A stretch of DNA of 64,000 bases from Membranipora membranacea (Eukaryota > Bryozoa > Gymnolaemata > Cheilostomatida > Membraniporidae). Numbering within the stretch: position 1 is the first letter of the stretch; every line of letters starts with the position of its first letter. The notes beneath the pieces were generated by a model, which saw only the letters and a program-made list of their open reading frames with translations, searched no databases and was not told the DNA's origin. The DNA lies in NCBI GenBank assembly GCA_914767715.1, contig OU612068.1, forward strand, positions 11,718,001 to 11,782,000, given 5' to 3'. A program made the position numbers and the translations under genes. Below, piece by piece: positions 12,345 to 26,800 of this stretch.

Positions 12345-13647
12345 TTACAAGAACTGGATTTCATATTTGTGTAAATTACCAGACCACACCATCAATACTA
12401 AAATTTGGGGTTGGTATGAATTGCCTTATAAATCGATTAATTATCCTTCAGCGAGGGTATTGGTAAGTTTTTGGCAGTAATATATGGGTATATGTAGCTG
12501 GTCAGTCAGTTTGGCTTGCCTGGGACAGGTTTGTGATGATTTACTGTAGCAGGCCAGGGTAAACACAGCTATCAGTCTTCTGTAAACAATTTTAAATTAC
12601 AATATTCTGACCAAATTCTTTTGTCTGATAAGCTGCTGGGTGCAGAGCTCACGTGCACGTCTTGTCTGGATAATGCTGTCTAAGACCCTGAAGAATGGTA
12701 TTTGAATCCTGTTTTGCACGGTTTTAATTGTGTGATGAAATTGTTCAGTAAACATTGTTATGAGAATAAGGGTTCATTAGCAGCCTAGATGATATATTGA
12801 GCTATTTTGGTACAAACTTATTACAATAAAAGTGTATAATCAGGATTGTATTTCTAATGATATTATGGATTAGATGTTATTTTGACAGTATTACTCAGAA
12901 CTGAAAAGAAAATTAAAAGTAATGAGAAGTCACATAATCCATGATAACAATAAGACGCTGACCCTCCCACTGGCCGTCTAGACTTGTACATTGCCTTCTG
13001 CTGCTAACACACGACGTTCTCACATGCACAGATTCAGGTGTTGTCATAAATAAATAAATAATAGCTAGAATTTCATTTAACCAGGTTGGGGAAAGTTTGA
13101 GCCTCTCAAACTCTTGCCCCCTGACCAACTTAATGATCGGTAGAATGCTAGCTAAAGCGGGTGTAGGAGTTTAAATAATGTAATGACGTTATATTAAGCA
13201 TGCGAAAGGGCGAACTTAACTCCTAACCAAGTAAATGCCCATACAGTTTAACTTCTTAGAATGCTATAGGGAGCAAGAGTAGCACTTTATAGATATCGTA
13301 ATGTGCTGTACAACTACTAGATTGTCAACCAGGACTTTTCACCAGTCAACAAGGAGTTACATTGAACACACTCTAACCCTACTGCTGGTGACCCTTGTGA
13401 ACCTACTAACTTTTGGATCCGTAAAATGTAAAGATTGCAAATGTTGCCCGGTGTTTGATGTAGTTTCATTTCATTATCGATCACATTTCGATCACATTCT
13501 CAGCGCTACTGTATCACTTGCACCGTACAAGTGATCTAACTTGTTGAAGATGGTGCCATCCCAGGGGCAACAGTGGGACAGTCTCAGTCTGGGTTGAGGT
13601 TAAGCGAGATCAAACTTCACTTTGGTTTGTTCTGTACAAAAATAAAT

Positions 13648-13653
13648 TTTATT
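13648..13653 (-). terminator. Candidate poly(A) signal of PDE7
   Basis: AATAAA on the - strand (TTTATT on +), about 470 bases after the PDE7 stop codon. It is the first canonical hexamer found downstream of the stop. Confidence 0.5.
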
Positions 13654-14125
13654 GAAATATCAATAAGAAAATCTATTATACACATATATAATAATACATA
13701 TTCATAACTTAGAAATTAGAATAGCATAACATTGAATCTGTTGTTAAATTGAAAAAAATGAACAATTGAAAGTTTTGCTTTGAAGGTAGTCATAATGATA
13801 GAGATTAGTGATAGATGTCAAGACTGTTCAAAACTAGATTTGGCAAAATTTAATTATCACTATAAAGGAAGATAAGTTTCATATCGGGAATGTGCCATCA
13901 TCATTCTTAAACCAAAACTCTCAAAATGAATTACTAATAAAAATAACCTTTACATCGTTCATTCTGATTTCAGACATAATAAAATACCCATGAAATTTAC
14001 AAGATATGATTTGCAACTAAAAAAACACAAACAGTGACACCATTGTCGGTTATTGAATCTGATTGGTGTGGATTTGGAAATAACACTGCCGGCATTCTTT
14101 GTTAACTTATTCCCTCAACTTGCTG

Positions 14126-14859
14126 TCATTTGTAGACCAGTTGTTGACTGTTGACTAGGTAATTGGTGATTTGACTGGTTTCTATACTTGGAGTAAGTGT
14201 GGATAGACGACTTTCCGCCAAAAGATTGTCAAGGTTAACAGAATTGACAGACTTTTTTACAGCGTCAGAGTTATTTTGTAACACCGATCCGTTAAGAGAC
14301 AGATTGCGTTCCAGGTTTGTCAGTTTTTCTACAAGCTGATCAAATGATATAGCCTGATAGAGACTAGTATGAGGTAGACATGTTCTACGATTGTCATGTA
14401 TTCTGGGGAAGCTCTCGCGCCTCGCACCTGACCCCTGTCTAACTGCAGCTGTCAGATCACTGGCTACGACAGGTAGACTAGGTCGTCTTTCATTTTTGTC
14501 AATCCATTCCATACGCTCAGCAACTAGAGCTATGTTAGAGTGAATGTCAGTCATATCTGAGGGTAACTCATCTATTTCGCTGCCGGCAGCGCTTGAGGAG
14601 GCGCTTACAGGTGAGGCTAAAGTATCACTCTCAGTACCTGAGTCGGCCTCCTCACAATTACACACGACGTCGACGTTAGAGTTGATATCCAGCTCAATTA
14701 CACTCGGTCGAGGTGCTACAGCGGCGGTCTCTTCCTTGATTATGCTTTCCCAATTCATTCTGTTTGCTTTCATGTTGTTTAGCTGCTCCTTTAGCATATC
14801 ACAGTTTAGAAACTTGCTGAATTCCGTAAACAGAGGCTCTACCACAAAGTCGATAAACC
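14126..14859 (-). CDS. PDE7: PDE7 exon 12 (end of catalytic domain, long tail)
   Basis: The acceptor GGTTTTTATAG precedes 14859. The exon opens with the last two bases of Gly436, then the conserved [12 protein letters not shown] and the [11 protein letters not shown] segment, which matches the end of vertebrate PDE7. About 190 further residues follow, rich in Ser, Asp, Glu and Asn, without recognised domains. One segment ([14 protein letters not shown]) could be a short coiled coil. Stop TGA at 14126-14128. Confidence 0.93.
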
Positions 14860-17800
14860 CTATAAAAACCAAAATATGATTAGGGGATTAACTTATGTGT
14901 GACTGACAAAATCGTTATGAAATTATGAAATCAATGATGACACCTTTTTCTGCCACCGAGTTCCACCTTCAAGACGTAAAAGAATCCTCGATACAACCAG
15001 GATTCATATTCAGGCAAAGAATTCCTTTGTGGAAATTCATGTGGCATAAAAGTGAAAAAGATTTCATCATCCGATTATTGGCATTGGTGTCAACATCATC
15101 ACCTAAGGTCGAAGAAGTGGTACATCTGAGTAACCGCTCATTGCAAAAGTAAACTTCCCAACCCTACAGTATTTCTGACAAGGGCAGCTGAACTAAGCTT
15201 TCCCACTGGCCATTTCTCTCTGAGCTTAATATTTTGTGACGCAATAAAAATCAGAGAGCTTTCAAAGAGCAATTTAATAGTATTGTATTTACCTGTTTGG
15301 ATTTTCGTAACTGAGTTTTTGAATCGATCACAGAGATTGGTTATTGGTAAATCAAGCTTGCGCTCATAGTCACCTGAAAGGAAAAGGAATAATAGCAATT
15401 AGCATTCCACAATAAATATCGAGCACTGTGCATGAGAAACTTCAAGAGTTCTACGTCATGGAGCTGGCAAATCCGCATGAACCAACACAGAAAGTTTAGA
15501 GAGTAATCATGATGAATTAAAGCCAAGTACTGGTTAGCCCCCTTCTATATGGAGTGGAATTCTCAAGCATGACAAAGGATCATTAGCACTTGGGTTATGC
15601 CATGGCACACTTTACAAAAGAGGCTTTCTATGCATCAGCCTACTTACACAATGATGGCTACTAAGATGAACTGGAATTTGAAGATTAGTAGGTTAAGAAA
15701 GCGCTCTTACCTTGCTGGAAAAACTCATCGCAGACTCGCCGACTCCAAACTTTACATGTAGACCACGGCCGACACGGATTGCTAATATCTGCGCACTTCA
15801 GCGCAATCTGTAGAATGAAATGTCTATCTTCTGACAGTGACATGTCCAGGTCGTGATTGCTGATGTGTCCCTGAAAAAATTAAAATAGAGAGATGTCAAA
15901 ATACAGATTAAACAAATATTTAGGAAGGCCTAACATGACAGTAAGCTCGTTATGCCAAAAAAATTTTGGCTAAAAACCAGCGATATGATGGAGAACACCC
16001 GGTTTTGATAACACAAATGACCTTTTCTCGCTCCATCCTTTCTCGACATAAGGAATTCGTTAAGCCGGATTAATTGGTTAACATTTACATTTTTCAGAAT
16101 AATAATGTGTATTTTTCCACCTTGCCAAAAAGCTTTCAGGGATTAATAAAAGTTCATAATATATATTTTCGATCTTTGCACTGGGCAGGGTAGACCACAT
16201 TCCTACAGTATAATCTACCAGACCAGTCGAGCCCACCCAAAACTATAACCTGTTATCCGATATATAATGACCCATGAGGTACAATGTGTTTGATTCATGT
16301 TTTTGGGCGGAAAGTGGGTCAGATTGAATTCGCCATATGGGGATTTAATACCATTCATACTAATGGACTGCACCAACTTCCAACAAAAACTGGATTATTT
16401 CATTGCAATAAATCACCATGGGTAGGTCATTGATCGAAGGAAGCCTGGGGAGTCAAAAACCTCAGTCATACAGCCTGCCTGCCTGCATGGCAACTACACA
16501 AGCTGGAAATTATAACCAGCATAATTTTCACATACACCCAAAGTAATAACTTTATCAAACCGCACCCAAATGTCTTGAACTTTAGAAAGGCATCGCATGA
16601 GAGAGGGGTTTTGATTCCACTTTATATCCAACAATAATTTATACTTGGGTCTGCCCGTAATTACACAGTGCCGTTCTAGAGCTTCAGTTTCTCTAAAAGC
16701 TATATTATTATTTTATAATTGTGTCACATTGTATCTAGTAATGATTTTATACCCCCTGCATTGCCATTACTACATAATTACAATAGCCATATCAATACTC
16801 ATGACACAACTTTGTAGTTCCGTCGTTGTCGACTGGATGGGAAACTATCCACTCAATCAGGACACGGCAAGCACTTGACAAGCTAGCCCAAGGGAATATT
16901 ACTCATCTTGGCTTACAGGTTGGGTGAGGCAGCACTAGGTAAAGTGTCTCACACACCCTTTTAAGACCTAAGGCTATAAGTGTCAGCACAACCCACTCAC
17001 CCTGAGTCTAGAATAAAACTCTTGTTGTCTCGTCATGTCAGTGGCCAATATCAGTGATTTCATCTGTTTGAAAATCGTCTTCCTATTAAAGAAACAGCAA
17101 ATTTGTATTTAACAATCGATAACTTTTCCCTGACTAAGTCGTCTTTGCTTATATTGCGATCGGCGTAGCAAATCGAGAGCTTTGATTACGGAAGGTACAA
17201 CCTTATGGGAATTCAATGTATCGTAATGACGTTGGAACAAAATGCAACATATAAATAATTTGATCCAACACGCATTGATTTTGTATCAGATGTTAACCTT
17301 GGTAAATGTGACAAGCACGTCTCAGTCGGGCACATGCTGCTAAAGCGGATTAAACACACAGCCCCAGCATCGTGACTAGAGATTTCCTTTGATATTAAAG
17401 TGGATTATACAAGTGAATTTAATGTCAAAGTTCTGCTGATATAACACAGCGTTCAGTCAATAGTGCAATCCGCGTGTTTCCAAAACACGTACATGACAAC
17501 AAAACTACAGCGTTTAAATATCATTACGGGTTAACTAACCTCACTGACACAGGTAGATGGTTGAGAAGTCCGGATTGGTGAAGAACACCAACTGCAGATC
17601 TCCAATGGTGATTTTCTAACACTGAATTATTCTACAAAAAAGAGACAAATCATCATAAATTTTAGGTATTAATTAAGACAATCTTATATGGTTTCCCCCA
17701 CTCATGTGAGGCATTCACTATACATGAACAGGTGTTCATAATGAATAGAACGTGTTTAGTTGTTGTTCAACCATGAGATAAATACCATGTATAAACGCAA

Positions 17801-20800
17801 ACAAAACCCTACCAAATATGAAAGGCAATATTCGATACTCAAAAATAGTTAAGATGGGCGATGAATAAAATATCTAGTCATCCGAATCTCTTCCTCATTT
17901 GTGAGATTCTTTTTCATTGTGGCTACTGAGGCTTGCAATTCCAGTCATTAGCAAAGCAAAAAAATATGTTTTATTGTTAGCTGACCCCCATGGAATTTTC
18001 TGTTTCCGAAAATCAAAACATTGACCCTATGTGGTATACTGTTGTAAAGTATACAAACAGTGACAGCTAGGCAAAAAATGAATATGTGAATGGCTGAATT
18101 TTACATTTTTGTTGCTCAAGACCTTTTGAAACACCTGGAAATAAGATTTCAAGATTGTTGGCACATTTCTCTAAGAGTGAATCTTCACATAAAAAATAAA
18201 ACCTAACCAGACACGCAGCCCATTTATTTAGTGAAAGGTATGCCTAATAGCCTTTAAGCTGGTTTGAATCTAGCTTCTTGTGGCACACTCCAGGTATAAT
18301 ATATTTACATGATTAATAATCATTGTTTCATCTCCTTATTGTAGCTAAGGAATTCCGAAAGCCTTTCTAGAAAGCGGAGCCTTGGTATCTTACTGGATCA
18401 CTAAACTCTATGTATTCAGGTACTACTTAACCGCAATGGAATTTTGTTTTTTGACCAGATTAAAAAACAGGAGTAATTTTATAGCGTATGCGTAGGTGGG
18501 TAAATAATTCAAAGAGCATGATTGTTGATTACACTGCACAGCTCGATAACACAGCAGGTATAATGTTTACCTTGTAGAGAGAGGCGAGGTGGTTTGATGT
18601 GGCGATCAGGAAAGCCTGGTTAACACCTGGATGGTCCAAGTCGTGAGTGATCGCAGCTAGCAGTGAGGTCAGAGTCTCTAGTGGGCTCATGTGTCGAGCA
18701 ATCTACAACAACAACATGAATCCATGAATCGACGACTTGAAAAGAGGAAAAACAAAAATCTAAAGGAAATGTTGAATAATAGAATTTTCCTCATCCTTAT
18801 CAATCAAAGAAAATGATTGTTAAAATATCGCAAATGGCAAAAACTAGCAGCAGCAGTGGCGATAGTTACGTTTCATTACGCAGCGCAGCGTTGTGAGTGA
18901 ACTCAATTTGCTGCCAATAACTTGAATGGGATAATCTAAACAGTTGCTGGGCATCCGGTTTGAATTTGCAGAACAATTAGTTATGGAGTTCAGAATATAC
19001 TCATCAGAATATTGAATAACTGGTATGTAATATGTTTGACCGATTTTGCCAGTAGTGATTGTCTCAATTACGTATGTAAATTGAGGGGTTAGCCAATTAT
19101 ACCGAAATATTGCTAGCGAACATGTTGGATACCTTCGAGACCAATCAATGAACATCGGATGTAAAAATGATTACGCAGATGAATAAGATTGCCTCGCTTC
19201 ACTTTCTTATGAATGGTTTGACATTCTATCTCGGCGCTGCCGGTTTTCCTCAGTACAATTTAAGATATCTCGATAGTTCTAGGCTTGATTATATTCGCAT
19301 CCTCCGTGAAGATCAAATTTTTGATTGCGCTCATTAAGTAACACTCTATGTGAAGGCAGCCGTTGAACAGCAAATTTTTGGCTCCTCTAACTCGACATAC
19401 CAATCTGAGTATCGGTTCATAGGGCAATTAAAAATCCCTCATACTATCCAAATTTTGGTGTCAAGTTGTTTTCAATCTTGCAGCGGCAATGATTTTCGAC
19501 TCAAATATTATTATGACCAATGATTCCATCATAAATTCTCAGAATTACACTAATGGGTAAGATTTCGGCGGGAGAATCCTGGTAAATTGGTGAATGTCCG
19601 ATTAACTCCACTGGTTCGTGTCAAATGACTGTAAACTGAAAACCACCGTAAATTGGGCTGAAGCCTTATAGTACAATAAAAACCTACCTTTTCCTGTAGT
19701 ATGTAACAATGCATAGCCTGAGTGACATCTGCAGCATGTATAGCATTGTGATAGGGGTTCTGGTGATAACCCTCCTCAACCAAACCTACAATCAACAACT
19801 GAGATATGCAAAACTGATATTTTTCACACACTGCATGATGTCTGTTGATTGTGTGCTCATCTGCACACATTGATGATATAGGTATTGAAGTGAATGATTA
19901 TTTTATGATTACCTCTTAGCATGGGAGAAAAAAGACAAGAGCCAACACAAAACAGTGTCACTGGTTAATTTCAAGTATTTTTGTGGCCAAATACTCCAAA
20001 CTGGCACGATTGAAGTGGCCTAGAAGACTGTTTCCTGTCCAAGACTTTACTCTTGTTTGCGACAAAAAGTCATAAACAACATTGATTGATCTCGACAGTT
20101 AAAAGTGGCCTTACTCACAAGATAGCTAACCCGCTAGAGACAAAGAAAATCGAATAGATAATAAAACCACTTACTAGAAAACTTCATCAGTTTTACGATG
20201 TCCAGGTTGAAATGCTGTACTAGGTTGTGCTCCTGAAATAGTTTTAGGATCATGTGGAACAGAGGTCTGCCGTTAGAGGAGTGATCCAGTGAGAAGACAT
20301 CAAACGCCCATTCACTTGACTTATCCAATAAACACTAAAAATATACAAGATATACCAATAATACACCAATGTTTAGTTTGAACATCCCACGGCAATCCTC
20401 TGCATCTAGCAAATTTATATGATTAGTTGGGTAAGGATATTATCCAGGAAGCTGATTTCTGCTGACGCACAGAAAAATTGCTACAAATCCACTGGGAAAG
20501 TACACTGATTTAGTGCACATCTTTATGGTAATCATCTTAGAAATCTGCATTTTTACAGCATAATCTTATGAAAGTTTCGTTGATGATTAATGTGACCACT
20601 AATACAAAAACGACTTCATCCCATTTAATTACTTTTGAGAGCGTTGCCAAAATGAACTCATGCCAAAATATGCGAATTTCATCCTACAAAGACTATAAAA
20701 TATTCAAATAGATTCAGGCTTTAACTGCTTCGAGTCCCATATCCCGTCAACATTCACGATATGCAGGGTGTGAAAATTCAGGCACTGACCACAAACAACA

Positions 20801-23800
20801 AATCCATCACTATATGTCCCATGTTTCCCTGTTTGTTATCAAAATCAGATTGGCATTTGATTGGCAAAATTGGAGACAAGAGGTCCAGACGAGACCCTTC
20901 GTTTACATATAGGTCCACCACATTGGTCAGTGATGCAACCCAATCAGACGCCCTTTTTCAGATATCCCTTTTCTGAGACGATGACAGAGGACTAGCACCT
21001 TGTCCTGTCATTGTATCACACCTGATGGGGTGTAAAGTTGTCACAAGCTGTCAACTATATTCCCAGGTATCTATGACATTATGACATTAGCTCTAAAATC
21101 ATTAGGCTACTTCATAGCCAACCAGCTACGCTAAATCGTGCCAATCAACTAGTTGAGGTACGAACCCTGGATAGTCCTGGATAGTCCTGGATACCCTAGA
21201 CGGAATTGACCAAAGTCATATACAGGCCAAAAGACTCAAAGGCTTACAATGATGCTTATATCATCAGGTGAATGACAATCCCCCTGATTAGCAGAACGAG
21301 ACAATTCCAAAACTGGCCGTGGGTCTAGGAATTCACAGCGATCAATAGTAGACTCACCGCTGTTGGAGACTTGTAATAATCATCGACTAAACTCTGGCCG
21401 TCTGTGGCATGCTTTAGTAGACACCTTCTACGTCGCCGCATACCACTTAATGTTAAGAATTTATTGCCACACCGAGTCTTATATGATGGAGACGCTAAAC
21501 CTGCAAAAAACAACCAAACAAATTACATGTGGATGTAGTATGCCACAAAATACCAATATTATAACAACTCAAGGTTACAGCAGCAAAATATCATTGCTTG
21601 AGGGTATGTAAGGGGGTGAAGAGGGGGGGGGGGGTCTGTGGTTTTATAAAAAGTCAACAGGTGCTACTTCAGATCAAAGCCTAGAAAACAAAAACATCCC
21701 TAGTGGATAATCCTTTGCTTCGCTACAAGGGTCACAGAGATCAAAAGTTGACAAGGTCTTGGAACTTTTATGCTGATGTAAAATACAAGTGAATTCATCG
21801 ATTATACCTACATACAATACAACTAGAAAGCCACTGACTTTTTGCACAGGAAATGCATAGATTTTGTTATTATGATTTTTCTGAAATCCGAGAAGTCTTA
21901 GCGAGAAGTAAAGTTGTTTTCCAACACTCATAAATCTGTGAGTCAGTGGATAAGTGCTTTTATAATATTTGCTCTGAACTCGACTGAATGCAGGTTGCCC
22001 ATCCTGATATTTACCGCATTTATGCCGTTTCAGGAATGATAAATCAACTTTACAGCTTCGGCCATAGAAAAGTTGTTTATGGGGACATAAAGCCAATGAA
22101 TTTCTTCAATCGGAGAACTACACAGGCATTCAACAAATTGATTATCACACATAATTACGTGCAGGATTGTTATGCTAAGGGGTGAAAAACAACCCTCGAT
22201 TAAATCCATTCTGTTGTGTAGTTGGTCGGAGTTTTTTAAGCACCTTCGGAAAAACATGCTGACAACAGAATATTTACATCACATTTGAGGAGGTCTCACC
22301 ATAGGGGCTTTGGGAATACAACACATTATCACAATAACAAGAGAGAGCGGCATACATACTTTGTAATATTTTCCGGTCGGCAGGCTGTAGGTTGTTTAGG
22401 ATGTATTGATGCAATTTGTCTTGTTGTGATTGTATACGCACATCGCCTTCAAAACAAGAATATAGGATTGCCAATAAAAAACAAATTATACTGCAGAAAT
22501 TATCTGTTACAAAACAATCACCGAGTAAACTGAGATGCGCGTAATTACAATCGTATGAGGCTGGAATTTTATACAGCTTGATTTTTCACAAAATTTTCCC
22601 ATGACATTCACACTTAGAGTAAGCATTTTTTCGATGCCCTGGAGTTTGACATAATGTTGAATCTTTGTTTTGATTTTCTAGATGCCACAGTACTTTCCCA
22701 TCTCAAAACAATCTCAGCCCTCAATGTGATGACATGCAAAACAAAAGAAATGTGTGATGTCATTGCTGTTAGAGGGAGCCGAACATCCTAGGTCAGATCA
22801 TATACTCATGTACTAATTTGTGACATCTCCCAAACAAGACCAGTACAATGACCCATGTGAAAATATTTTCAGTTTTGTGTGACGTGACAATAAATTCAAA
22901 ACATCTTAGGCAGGGTATGAAACGTAGGTCAAGATAGAAAAACAGACTGGAATTAATTTTCTGAATGGAATTTCCAAAGTTGTTGCTCTGTAGCAATTAG
23001 AACTGATGAGAATTTTAGATTGGATAATTAATGAGGCTCGATTCCGTTACTCAAATCAGGATTATCTGTGAACCACCTATTTATTAACATTTCCCCTCTA
23101 AAGTTCACAAAGATTCCAACATGAAAACAATCTACCGACGACTTCAAGTTTATTTGCCTTTTCTTATCATCACACTTTCTTGAAGAGCTTTATCTATATT
23201 CCTTACCTAGCTGTCTGACATATGTGGCTGTTTTATCTCCTTTATCGAAAGATATCGCACCTCTTCGCTGTAACATCAATAGTAAATCATAAGGCACAGG
23301 CACCATCTTATTATCCAGCCTCATGTATATCGACGACAACAAATATGACGCTGAGGGCTTTCTATCCGAGTAGATAAGCTTTACACATTAGCTGCTGTGT
23401 CTCATTCCAATATGAATTATCCTTGTTTATATATCCAATTGTTCTGAGATTTATATAATGTTGTGTATATAATCCAGATGGTTCTGCTTCTGTAGTGTAT
23501 TACAACTGATATTATTTTTTCATATAGATAATTATTTGGTGATTAGTGGCGGTAGCTGTTACTGCTGCAGTGCAGTGCAATAGACTATTGTAACAATGTG
23601 GAGAGAATCAATGAATAGAATGTGCTCAACTGGAGTGCTAGCGCTATAATGAATCAATAGGCAGTCGCTCTTTGATAATAAGGACTGGCATGCAGCAATG
23701 ACGTAGGTTCAGCCTATATCACCCATGGCAACACTTGCCTTAATTATCCAGCTTGCAAATCACTATATTGCAGAGCGTAAAACCTGGGCATTTTTAATAA

Positions 23801-26800
23801 TGATGCAGCGGAGTAAAAAGTTACAAAGGAGAAAAGAATTAATGTTATCACTTTAGAGTTTGTGTCAATAAAACTTAGTATGCTTCAGCTATTGCCAAGA
23901 AATTGGTGTATTAACAGCGTGAATATTTAATTTCCCTGTCAATTTCCAGAACAGTCTGAATAAAAAGGATTGCCTATAGTATTCAGAGTGAAAAGATTGC
24001 AGGATAAAGCGATTGAGCTTCAGATGTTGGAGGGGGTAATTTACATTGGATGGTGCCACTTCCATTCACCAGGTGTCACAAACTATACCATAAAATCCAT
24101 TTTATTATGAATGCCGTTACATAACAGCCAACTTAGGCTTTGAAAATTAATTTTTCAATATCAGCACAATGAAGGCGTTATTATAACTTTGCAGTACGAC
24201 TGCTGTTGGCCTTGCTTGGCATATATTGTAGAATTTCAAAGACATGTGTACTTGTGAAAGCCAATCTGTCCGATATTTACAGCATGGAATAATAAATGTT
24301 ATTATTTTTTACAAGGGTTCAGCATTCAGTCATAGGTTTTATTTTACACAGCGATAATGAATTGAATGCCCTATCTCGTTGGGTTTTTGTTTGCATTCAG
24401 TACAGTGTATCTCGGCTTGTATAAAAGGAGAAGGATAAACAATGTCTATTGACGTCATCCCAGACCAAAAACCAGATAGTACTTTGGTTTTTATCAATTG
24501 ATGCACAATACTGCAGTGAAACTTGATAATGCAAGGATAGCATGAATATTTTATGTAAACATTAGCCGTGTTAGACGTTTGGGAATGAAATCACTTTCAA
24601 CTCCGTCATGGAAAGGATCCCATGAACTTAGCATTGAGCTGGGTAAGCGCTCACCAATCCCTCAAGGTATCGCTTTGTATAGTATTACTCCTTTTCTCAC
24701 AGTACTATTTGTCTTACTAGTGAGACCACATTCATTGTTTAATCAAATCGGCAGGGATTTACGTCGGCATCATTATCAGTAGAACCTACGTCATTCCGCA
24801 GCAAGCAAACGCAATTATGACAATGTCAAGTATATAACTGAGGCTGCTGGTTGCTAATGATGATGCTAATTAACTGATTAAGCAATCCAGCGTGTGAGGT
24901 ACGGACCAAAATGAAGGTGTTGGTAATTGTACAAGTGAGCCGACAGATTGTGGAGTTGTGTTTCCTTATCACTGAGATTTAGAGCTGCCACACCTTCAGT
25001 CCAATTAATTTAATTTCACGACATTACGACATTCCTTAAGGCGCCCAGATGACCATAATATCAATGTCAAATTTTCAAAATTTATCGGAGATTTCAAATG
25101 TTGTGACACAAAGCATCTAATCCTAAATCGCAGCCTATTATAGAAGTTAATTTGATGTTTTGAGTGGTCAGGCTATGTTCACAACTTCGCACGCATTAAT
25201 TTCGACAATGTTTCAAAATTATTCAGTGACCTGGTCACCTAGCTTGTTTTCAGACTCAGGTATCTAGTTTTATTATCTGTGTGCAGTACGATCTCTAGAG
25301 TGACAAAGGCCCAGCAGAATCATGGCATCTCTTACGCATGTTAGGTGTGAGTCAAAACATTACAGGTCACCAGGGCTATTTAATGTTTTGATTCAAGGCC
25401 CTTACATGCCATGTTCGGTCAATGAAGTTTTGCACTGTTTCACACTGTCTTGGCCTTAGTCTTATATTGCTGATGGCTTAGTATGCTGATTAATGCTGAC
25501 TAAACAGGGCTAGCCCACGTACATAGAAGGTTGAATAATGGTGATGATTCTGCAATTTGAGGGCCAAATGTTATAAGATGTGACCAAATGTGATGAAACA
25601 ATATTTTGGCAGTGCAAACAATGAGCCCACTTGCCAGTTACCAAGAAAGCGACATGAAGATTTCGGTTTCCAAGCTTGTGCGGATAAGATAAGAGTATAG
25701 GAGAGGGAATAATTACATGCTGAAAGGAGCCTGAGCATCATACACAACAACAGATAAATTAACAAGGGTCCAAGAGGCCTGATAAGACGACGCTTTGATG
25801 AGTAAAGCTGTGAATGAATGCTAATACAACCCAGGATGGAGGGAGAGAGTAAATATGAAGTATGATAAGATTGAGGAGCTGTGAAATATTTGGTTGAATT
25901 AATCAGAGCGTATTGTTCGATCCTGGAATGTAGAGAAACTCAAGTGTAGTACAGCTGAGATTCAAATTGAAAAACATAAACATGTTATTGAGTGTTTCTG
26001 TTGACTGAACTAATGACAGATATTTGGAGGCTGACCATAAGAGAAAATTAAAACCTTGGAGACACATTGACTTGATGAGGGGTTAGAAAAGCCAAGTAGG
26101 GTGGCTCCAGTCCGCAAAATCTTCAATGTACTTCGCCAACAATCCGATATACGCATGCATGCCAAATTTTACAACACCCTTGAGCGCCAGACCCACTAAT
26201 CCCACAACCACTTATAGGCCTACAAGGCAGCCAAGAGCCTCAATGTAAATGGATGTTAATGAACCATTAGATCTCATATCATGAAATTCTGATGCTTGTA
26301 AAATAGACACACTTGGCTTTCATTGACCTTTCGACTAATGTATCGTGTATAGTTTTGCAGGCACCTCACCTATAAGGAGGGAAATACCAATTTGTTACAT
26401 TGAATGAATAAGTGTTATCTATGCTAAATATTTATACTGAATTCATGTAGCTTGTCGTCATCAATGAATATATAGAAATGCTGACTAGCAGGGCACGTCT
26501 GGGTGCTAAACTAACGCTTCGAACCATAGGTGAAAATGTGATTATGCTAGTAAGGCACATGAAATGGAAAGGTGGCAATGGTAAATGTTCGTCAGGAATG
26601 TTCAGTCACAAATAAACAATTAAGGCCAGAACATCTTAAAATTTGTTTTGAGCCACAAGGGTGACCATCTTTGATAAAGGTTCTGGTATAAAGGTATCAG
26701 AACTGCACTCAGTTTACCACATCTACTAACATGAAAGATTTCTGTTCATCCTAAAAGCAATAGTTTGACGTTAGAGCCAACTCATTGTGAGGACAGTAGC

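Larger units (their letters stand above)
10146..14125. other. Intergenic region between convergent TRMT6 and PDE7
   Basis: It holds the two 3' UTRs. I recognise no conserved gene. Two places look exon-like but conflict in strand: 11372-11569 (-) and 11939-12041 (+). A 75-codon frame at 12117-12344 (-) has a hydrophobic stretch. The rest is AT-rich with no feature I can support. Confidence 0.6.

Noticed and set aside
14544-14879. 111-codon + strand frame
   Set aside because: It is the antisense shadow of PDE7 exon 12.
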